Shown here in pieces: positions 59,806 through 64,000 of a stretch of DNA of 64,000 nucleotides (positions are counted from its first letter, which is position 1; each line of letters starts with the position of its first letter). This DNA is from Actinocatenispora rupis (GTDB taxonomy: Bacteria > Actinomycetota > Actinomycetes > Mycobacteriales > Micromonosporaceae): positions 62,001 to 126,000 of the forward strand of contig NZ_BOMB01000016.1 in assembly GCF_016861975.1 (NCBI RefSeq). Direction: 5' to 3'. The translations under genes and the position numbers were made by a program. The notes beneath the pieces were generated by a model. That model was given only the letters and a program-made list of their open reading frames with translations. It did not search any database and was not told where the DNA came from.

Positions 59806-60444
59806 TCAGGCGAGCCCGCTCCGGTACGCCAGCGCGACGAGCTGCGCGCGGTCCCGGCAGCCGGTCTTGGCGAGCAGGTGCGTGATGTGCGTCTTGACGG
59901 TGGCCTCCGAGATGACCAGGTCGGCGGCGATCTCGGCGTTGGACAGCCCGGCGGCGATCCGCCGCAGCACGTCCAGTTCCCGGCCGGTCAGCCCGGCGAG
60001 GTCGGTCGGCGGCCGGGTGGCGCGCGCGTACCCGTCGAGCAGGCGCCGCTGCACGCTCGGGTCCAGCAGCGCCTGTCCGGCCGCGACCGTCGTGATCGCG
60101 TGCCGGATCTCCTCCGCGCTGGCGTCCTTCGTCACGTACCCGCGGGCACCGGCGTCGAGCGCGGCGAACACCCAGTCGTCGTCGGAGTACGTGGTGAGCA
60201 CGACGACCCGGGTACGCGGGTGCGCGGCGAGGATCCGCCGGGTCGCGGTCGGCCCGTCGCAGTGCGGCATGGACAGGTCCATCAGCACCACGTCCGGCGC
60301 CCACTCGCCCGTACGGGCCAGCGCGTCGTCGCCGTCCACCGCCGTGCCCACCACCTCGATGCCCGGCAGCAGACCGAGCAGCATCGTCAGCCCGTCGCGT
60401 ACGACCCGCTGGTCGTCGACCACGAGTACCCGGATCGGCGTCAT
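59806..60444 (-). CDS. LuxR family response regulator (212 aa)
   Basis: The receiver domain (residues 1-120) has the acidic pair VVDDQ, the phospho-acceptor Asp in VVLMDLSMPHCDG (near residue 54), Thr in VVLTTYSDD and Lys in YVTKDASAEE. The C-terminal LuxR helix-turn-helix is LTGRELDVLRRIAAGLSNAEIAADLVISEATVKTHITHLLAKTG (residues 145-190). ATG overlaps the kinase stop (ATGA), so sensor and regulator are coupled. Confidence 0.95.
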   Translation of the reverse strand: MTPIRVLVVDDQRVVRDGLTMLLGLLPGIEVVGTAVDGDDALARTGEWAPDVVLMDLSMPHCDGPTATRRILAAHPRTRVVVLTTYSDDDWVFAALDAGARGYVTKDASAEEIRHAITTVAAGQALLDPSVQRRLLDGYARATRPPTDLAGLTGRELDVLRRIAAGLSNAEIAADLVISEATVKTHITHLLAKTGCRDRAQLVALAYRSGLA

Positions 60445-61607
60445 GCCGGCACCTCCGGCGCGGGGGAGCGCAGCGGCAGCCGCAGGCGTACCGCGAAGCC
60501 GTCGTCGGCGGGGCCGGCGGACAGGTGCCCGCCGAGCAGTTCGGCCCGTTCCGCCATGCCGGCCAGGCCGAACCCGCCGGACCGGTCCGCGCGTACGCGG
60601 GCGCCGCCGGTGTCGGTGACCTCGACCGCGAGCGCGTCGGCGGACCAGTGCACGGCGACCCGGGCGCGGGCGTCCGGACCGGCGTGCCGCGTCGTGTTCG
60701 TCAACGCCTCCTGCACCGTCCGGTACACGGCCAGCCCGGCCTCCGGACCGACCGCCCGGGGCGTACCGGTGACGGTGAGGTCGACGGGCAGCCCGAACTC
60801 GCGCCGGCTGCGGTCCACCAGCTCGTCCAGCAGCGCCGGACCGGGCAGGGCGCCGCCGCGCAGCGCCGTCACCGCACGCCGGGCGTCGGCGATGCCGGAC
60901 CGGGTCAGCCGGTGCGCCTGGTGCAGCTGCGCCACCAGCCGAGGATCCGCCCCGGTACGGTCCGCGAGCACCTTCGCCGTCTCCAGTTGCAGCGCCAGCC
61001 CGGCGAACGTGTGCGCCACGATGTCGTGCACCTCCCGCGCCAGCGCGCCGCGTTCCCGCAGGACGGCGGCCTGCTCGGCGGCCACCCGCGCCGCCGCCTC
61101 CCGCGCCAGCAGTTCCTCCGCGCGGGCGCGGGCCGCGACGCTCACCGCGGCCAGGTCACCCACCAGGTACACGAACGCGGCGCCGAGCGCGATCACGCCG
61201 GCGACCGCCACCGGGAAACCCGTCGCGGCGAGTACGGCGACCTGCACGGCCAGCACACCCGCCGCCACCGGTACGGAGACGCGGTGCGGGTTGCGCATCG
61301 CGAGCCGTACCAGCGCCACGTACCCCAGCAGGTAGCCGAGGCCGTTCGGGGCCACCGCGCTGATCGCCGTACCGCAACCGGCGAGGGCCACGCACAGCGT
61401 GACGTGCCGCCAGCCACCCGGGTACCGGTCGGCGACCAGCACCACCCACACCACCGCGGCACCGGCGGCCAGCGCGAGCACCGCCGTACGTCCCGGCCCG
61501 GATGCCCCGAGTACGGCGGCGGTCAGGGCCACCACCACGCACGCGGTGCCCACCCAGCCCGTCCAGTGCCGCCCCCGGATCCACTCGACCGGGCGCCGTA
61601 CGCCCAC
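60441..61607 (-). CDS. Membrane sensor histidine kinase, HisKA_3 (NarL/DesK) type (388 aa)
   Basis: The N-terminal half has five or six membrane helices (residues 15-170), then the dimerisation block ERGALAREVHDIVAHTFAGLALQLE holds the phospho-accepting His (near residue 197). The HATPase domain shows ALTNTTRHAGPDARARV and SGGFGLAGMAERAELLGG. It would autophosphorylate in response to an unknown membrane or intracellular signal and phosphorylate the LuxR-type partner. GTG at 61607 follows AGGAGG. A composite palindrome lies upstream. Confidence 0.95.
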   Translation of the reverse strand: MGVRRPVEWIRGRHWTGWVGTACVVVALTAAVLGASGPGRTAVLALAAGAAVVWVVLVADRYPGGWRHVTLCVALAGCGTAISAVAPNGLGYLLGYVALVRLAMRNPHRVSVPVAAGVLAVQVAVLAATGFPVAVAGVIALGAAFVYLVGDLAAVSVAARARAEELLAREAAARVAAEQAAVLRERGALAREVHDIVAHTFAGLALQLETAKVLADRTGADPRLVAQLHQAHRLTRSGIADARRAVTALRGGALPGPALLDELVDRSRREFGLPVDLTVTGTPRAVGPEAGLAVYRTVQEALTNTTRHAGPDARARVAVHWSADALAVEVTDTGGARVRADRSGGFGLAGMAERAELLGGHLSAGPADDGFAVRLRLPLRSPAPEVPA

Positions 61608-61683
61608 CGTCGCCTCCTCGTTCCGCCGGCGGGACGTCGCCCGACCTGCGGTCCGACCCTAGCGGGCGGCCCCGCGGCGGCGC

Positions 61684-61721
61684 CTCGGACCAGGGTCCGA
61701 GCCCGCTACGACCCCGGTCGG
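61684..61721. promoter_or_regulatory. Composite palindrome, copy 2 (upstream of the histidine kinase)
   Basis: CTCGGACC-AG-GGTCCGAG (61684-61701) and CGACC-CC-GGTCG (61710-61721) have centres 23 bp apart, about 80 bp before the kinase start. Order, spacing and flanks resemble the pair at 59762-59800. Confidence 0.55.
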
Positions 61722-61728
61722 AGACCGC

Positions 61729-63276
61729 TCACGCCTCGACGGTGCTGCGGACCGGCCCCGCGGCCGTCTCCAGGAACGGGGTGAGCAGTCCCGGGATCGC
61801 GGCGTCGGCCAGCGCGGTCGCGTCGTCCAGCGCGATGTCCTGCACCGGGTACCGCTGCTCGCCGCCGGCGGTGGTGGCCGTCAGCGTCGCCAGCCCGGCG
61901 CGCCGCTGGAAGAACGACCGCCGCACGGTCCACCCGATGATCCCGTCGGTGGGCAGCGCGCAGCGTCGCCGGACCAGGCTGCCGCGCCCGGTGACGAGCG
62001 TCCCGTCGACCAGCGCGTGCCCCAGGCTCCGGTACCGGTCGGTCGCGACCAGCGCCGCCAGTACCAGCAGCACCACGGACGCCTGCGGCACCCAGCCGGG
62101 CAGCCCGACCAGCAGCCACAGCAGCGCCAGCGCCGCGACCACCACCAGGCACGGCCACAACGCCCGGGTGTACCGCCGGCGGCGGGCGCGCGGCCCGTGC
62201 GGGGTGAGCGGGACCGTGAACGGCGCGGGACGCCCGAGTACGGCGACGGCGACGCGGTGCGCCTCGGCCCGCGGCGCGGACGGCAGCAGCAGTGACCCGC
62301 CCCGTTCCGCACCGCGGCCGACGCGCAGCCCGGTGGCGATGGCGATGCACCGAGCCCCGCGTACGGCGCGCAGCAGCATCGGTTCGCTCAGCTCGACGCC
62401 GCGCAGCCGGCGTTCCTCCAGGGTCACGGCGCGGGTGGTGATCAGGCCGCGGGTGATGTGCAGGGTGCCGCCGGGCAGCCGGCTGAGCCGGAAGTTCCAG
62501 AACGCCAGCACGTACCCGGCGGTGCCGGCGACGGCGGCGAGCACCACCAGGACCACGAGTACCTCAAGGACGAGGATCGGCACGGGGGTGTGCAGCACCC
62601 GGTCGGTCACCTCGCGGGTCGCCCCGTACTTCGTCGGGTCGACGTGGAACTCGTTGACCAGCCGGGACAGGAACGCGGCGACCACACCGACGGTGACCAG
62701 CCCGGACAGCGTGAACGGCCCGTACCCGATCCAGCGCGGTGACAGCCGCGCCAGCTCCGTGCCGGTCGGCGGCCCGGCGGGCGCCTCGGCCGCCGCCACG
62801 ACCTCCCCGGTACGCGCGGCCGGACGCCGGTGCAGCAGCTCGTCCCGCAGCTCGGCGGCGACGGGGGCGGCCAGCGCGTCGAGCCGCAACTCGTCCGACC
62901 GACCGCGGTCGGAGCGCCCGGTGCCCACGCTCACCCGGGCCAGGCCGAGCAGCCGGTGCATCGGCGGCGCCGTCACGTCCACCGTACGGATCCGGTCCCG
63001 CGGTACGGACACCACGCGGCGGCGCAGCAGCCCGCGGCGTACCTGGACCTGCTCGGGGGAGATCCGGTAGCGGGTGGTGAACCAGCGCAGCAGACCCAGT
63101 ACGACCGCGGCGGCCGCGCCGAGCGCACCCCACAACGGACCGTTTCCGCTGGTGGTACCGGCGATGAGCAGGCCGGCGAGGGCCGGGACGGACTGGATCA
63201 GCGCCTGCACCGGATGGATCACCAGCATCCGCGTACTCAGCCGGCGCCACTCCGGTACGTCGTCGGCGCGGGTCAC
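61729..63276 (-). CDS. Membrane protein with PH-like (DUF304, bPH_2) domains (515 aa)
   Basis: Three PH-like segments alternate with paired membrane helices: RYRISPEQVQVRRGLLRRRVVSVPRDRIRTVDV, then ITRGLITTRAVTLEERRLRGVELSEP, then a third around VDGTLVTGRGSLVRRRCALPTDGIIGWTVRRS. The YdbT/YdbS-like pair is common in Firmicutes and Actinobacteria; in Bacillus such proteins are linked to bacteriocin (amylocyclicin-type) resistance. GTG at 63276 overlaps the first gene of the pair by 4 nt. Confidence 0.85.
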   Translation of the reverse strand: MTRADDVPEWRRLSTRMLVIHPVQALIQSVPALAGLLIAGTTSGNGPLWGALGAAAAVVLGLLRWFTTRYRISPEQVQVRRGLLRRRVVSVPRDRIRTVDVTAPPMHRLLGLARVSVGTGRSDRGRSDELRLDALAAPVAAELRDELLHRRPAARTGEVVAAAEAPAGPPTGTELARLSPRWIGYGPFTLSGLVTVGVVAAFLSRLVNEFHVDPTKYGATREVTDRVLHTPVPILVLEVLVVLVVLAAVAGTAGYVLAFWNFRLSRLPGGTLHITRGLITTRAVTLEERRLRGVELSEPMLLRAVRGARCIAIATGLRVGRGAERGGSLLLPSAPRAEAHRVAVAVLGRPAPFTVPLTPHGPRARRRRYTRALWPCLVVVAALALLWLLVGLPGWVPQASVVLLVLAALVATDRYRSLGHALVDGTLVTGRGSLVRRRCALPTDGIIGWTVRRSFFQRRAGLATLTATTAGGEQRYPVQDIALDDATALADAAIPGLLTPFLETAAGPVRSTVEA

Positions 63277-63782
63277 GTCGCGTCGCCCCGTTCGGCCTGG
63301 GTGTCGGCGGTCAGCTGCTCGACGAGCTGGTCGGCGGTCTCCCGGTCGAGCCCGTCGATACGCAGCGGGCCGGCGGCCGAGGCGGTCGTGACGGTGACGT
63401 TGCTGAGCCGGAACACCTGCTCGAACGGTCCGCGGTCGGTGTCCACCGTCTGGATCCGGGACACCGGCGCGATCCGCCGCTCCTGGTTGAACCAGCCGGC
63501 CTGCGTGTACACCGCCTCGGTGGTGACCTCCCACCGGTGCACCCGGTAACGCCACTGCGGCATCACGATCAGGTGCACCGCGGCCAGCAGTACGGTCACC
63601 GGCACGGTCACGGTCCACCAGTCGCGCAGCCAGGACCAGCCGAGTACCAGCGCCACGATCTGCGCGGCGAGCAGGACCAGCCAGCCGAGACCCGCCCGGA
63701 CCGTCCAGTATCCGATCGCGCGTCGGCTGACCCGGTGTCGCGGCGCCCGCAGTCGCACCGCCTGTACCGCCTCGTCACTCAC
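63273..63782 (-). CDS. Membrane protein with one PH-like (DUF304, bPH_2) domain (169 aa)
   Basis: Two membrane helices (WLVLLAAQIVALVLGW, TVPVTVLLAAVHLIVMP) precede one PH-like domain with YRVHRWEVTTEAVYTQAGWFNQERRIAPVSRIQTVDT and ending DRETADQLVEQLTAD. This is the YdbS-type partner of the larger gene behind it. GTG at 63782 matches the usual protein start; ATG at 63800 adds six residues. Confidence 0.85.
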   Translation of the reverse strand: MSDEAVQAVRLRAPRHRVSRRAIGYWTVRAGLGWLVLLAAQIVALVLGWSWLRDWWTVTVPVTVLLAAVHLIVMPQWRYRVHRWEVTTEAVYTQAGWFNQERRIAPVSRIQTVDTDRGPFEQVFRLSNVTVTTASAAGPLRIDGLDRETADQLVEQLTADTQAERGDAT

Positions 63783-63818
63783 GCCGCAACGATGACACAT
63801 CGCCGCGCGCGCACCGTA

Positions 63819-63992
63819 CTACCGCGGCGGGGCGGCGGCTTCCGCTTCCCGTTCGGTACGCGACGGGGTGGCGGTGGCGGTGAGGAGGCTGCGGAGTTCC
63901 TGGAGGCGGTCGTTGGCCGCGACCAGGACGGTCGTGGGCACGCGGTCCGGGTTCTCCCGACCGGGAACCCGCACCGGAGCGTCCTTTGACAT
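63819..63992 (-). CDS. Small protein of unknown function (57 aa)
   Basis: A short frame starts at ATG 63992 with AGGAGC 3 nt upstream and ends at TAG 63819. The product begins MSKDAPVRVPGRENPDRVPT, has a charged amphipathic middle (VAANDRLQELRSLL) that may form a helix, and ends in Glu/Ala/Pro-rich sequence. Codon use matches neighbouring genes. It lies 37 nt upstream of the PH-domain pair on the same strand. The family is not recognised. Confidence 0.6.
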   Translation of the reverse strand: MSKDAPVRVPGRENPDRVPTTVLVAANDRLQELRSLLTATATPSRTEREAEAAAPPR

Positions 63993-64000
63993 GTGCTCCT

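Noticed and set aside
1-64000. CRISPR array, prophage, integrase or insertion sequence
   Set aside because: No regularly spaced repeats, transposase or integrase motifs or phage structural genes were seen.

Overview
The window is very GC-rich, with near-saturated third-position GC, frequent GTG starts and many 4-base ATGA/GTGA gene overlaps. Together with GAF-ANTAR regulators, an OPT-type transporter cluster and an actinomycete-type formate dehydrogenase, this points to a filamentous actinobacterium, plausibly Micromonosporaceae or a relative; the genus cannot be fixed from the sequence alone. Almost the whole window is coding, in compact operons separated by short hairpin terminators.

Layout. 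1-5.4 kb: the 3' part of one GH78 alpha-L-rhamnosidase, a GNAT gene, and a second complete GH78 enzyme. 5.4-7.6 kb: a TPR-like protein and a fatty-acid desaturase, separated by a 62-bp near-perfect palindrome. 7.7-12.2 kb: a complete selenocysteine cassette (selB, selA, tRNA-Sec with a UCA anticodon, and divergent selD). 12.3-20.0 kb: a small lipoprotein, then an IclR-controlled seven-gene operon (OPT transporter, M29/NicX-like protein, proline-iminopeptidase-like hydrolase, AroM, Asp/Glu-racemase family protein, DUF1177), with a convergent pepE. 20.9-22.0 kb: no convincing gene. 22.1-33.9 kb: a LacI-controlled operon holding a CUT1 ABC importer, three ADP-ribosylglycohydrolase-family genes (one a fusion with a degenerate second domain), a ribokinase-like kinase, a class III CoA-transferase and a CitE/HpcH-type lyase. 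33.9-41.6 kb: a PabB-like enzyme, a secreted protein, two GAF-ANTAR regulators and a polar amino-acid ABC transporter.

41.8-52.1 kb: an APC permease followed by a catabolic island (succinate-semialdehyde-type dehydrogenase, class III aminotransferase, esterase, DUF3830, amidase, 2-hydroxyacid dehydrogenase, two EutA/maleate-isomerase-like proteins) and its probable GntR regulator. Three copies of the palindrome GATTGT-(C)(G/A)-ACAATC lie at the promoters of this island and tie it together. 52.1-58.5 kb: a YigZ protein and a formate dehydrogenase operon (catalytic subunit, Fe-S subunit, NrfD-like membrane subunit, plus two small coupled genes). The catalytic subunit is a selenoprotein: its reading frame crosses an in-frame TGA, followed 12 nt later by a SECIS-like hairpin with a GGUCU loop. 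This explains why the window also carries selA, selB, selD and tRNA-Sec. 58.6-64.0 kb: a GNAT, a membrane protein, a two-component system with repeated composite palindromes, two PH-domain membrane proteins and a 57-residue small protein.

The best candidates for undescribed biology are the LacI/ADP-ribosylglycohydrolase/ribokinase operon, the GntR-controlled DUF3830-amidase-isomerase island, and the OPT-AroM-DUF1177 operon. Functions for these pathways are inferred from gene families and context, not shown by the sequence.
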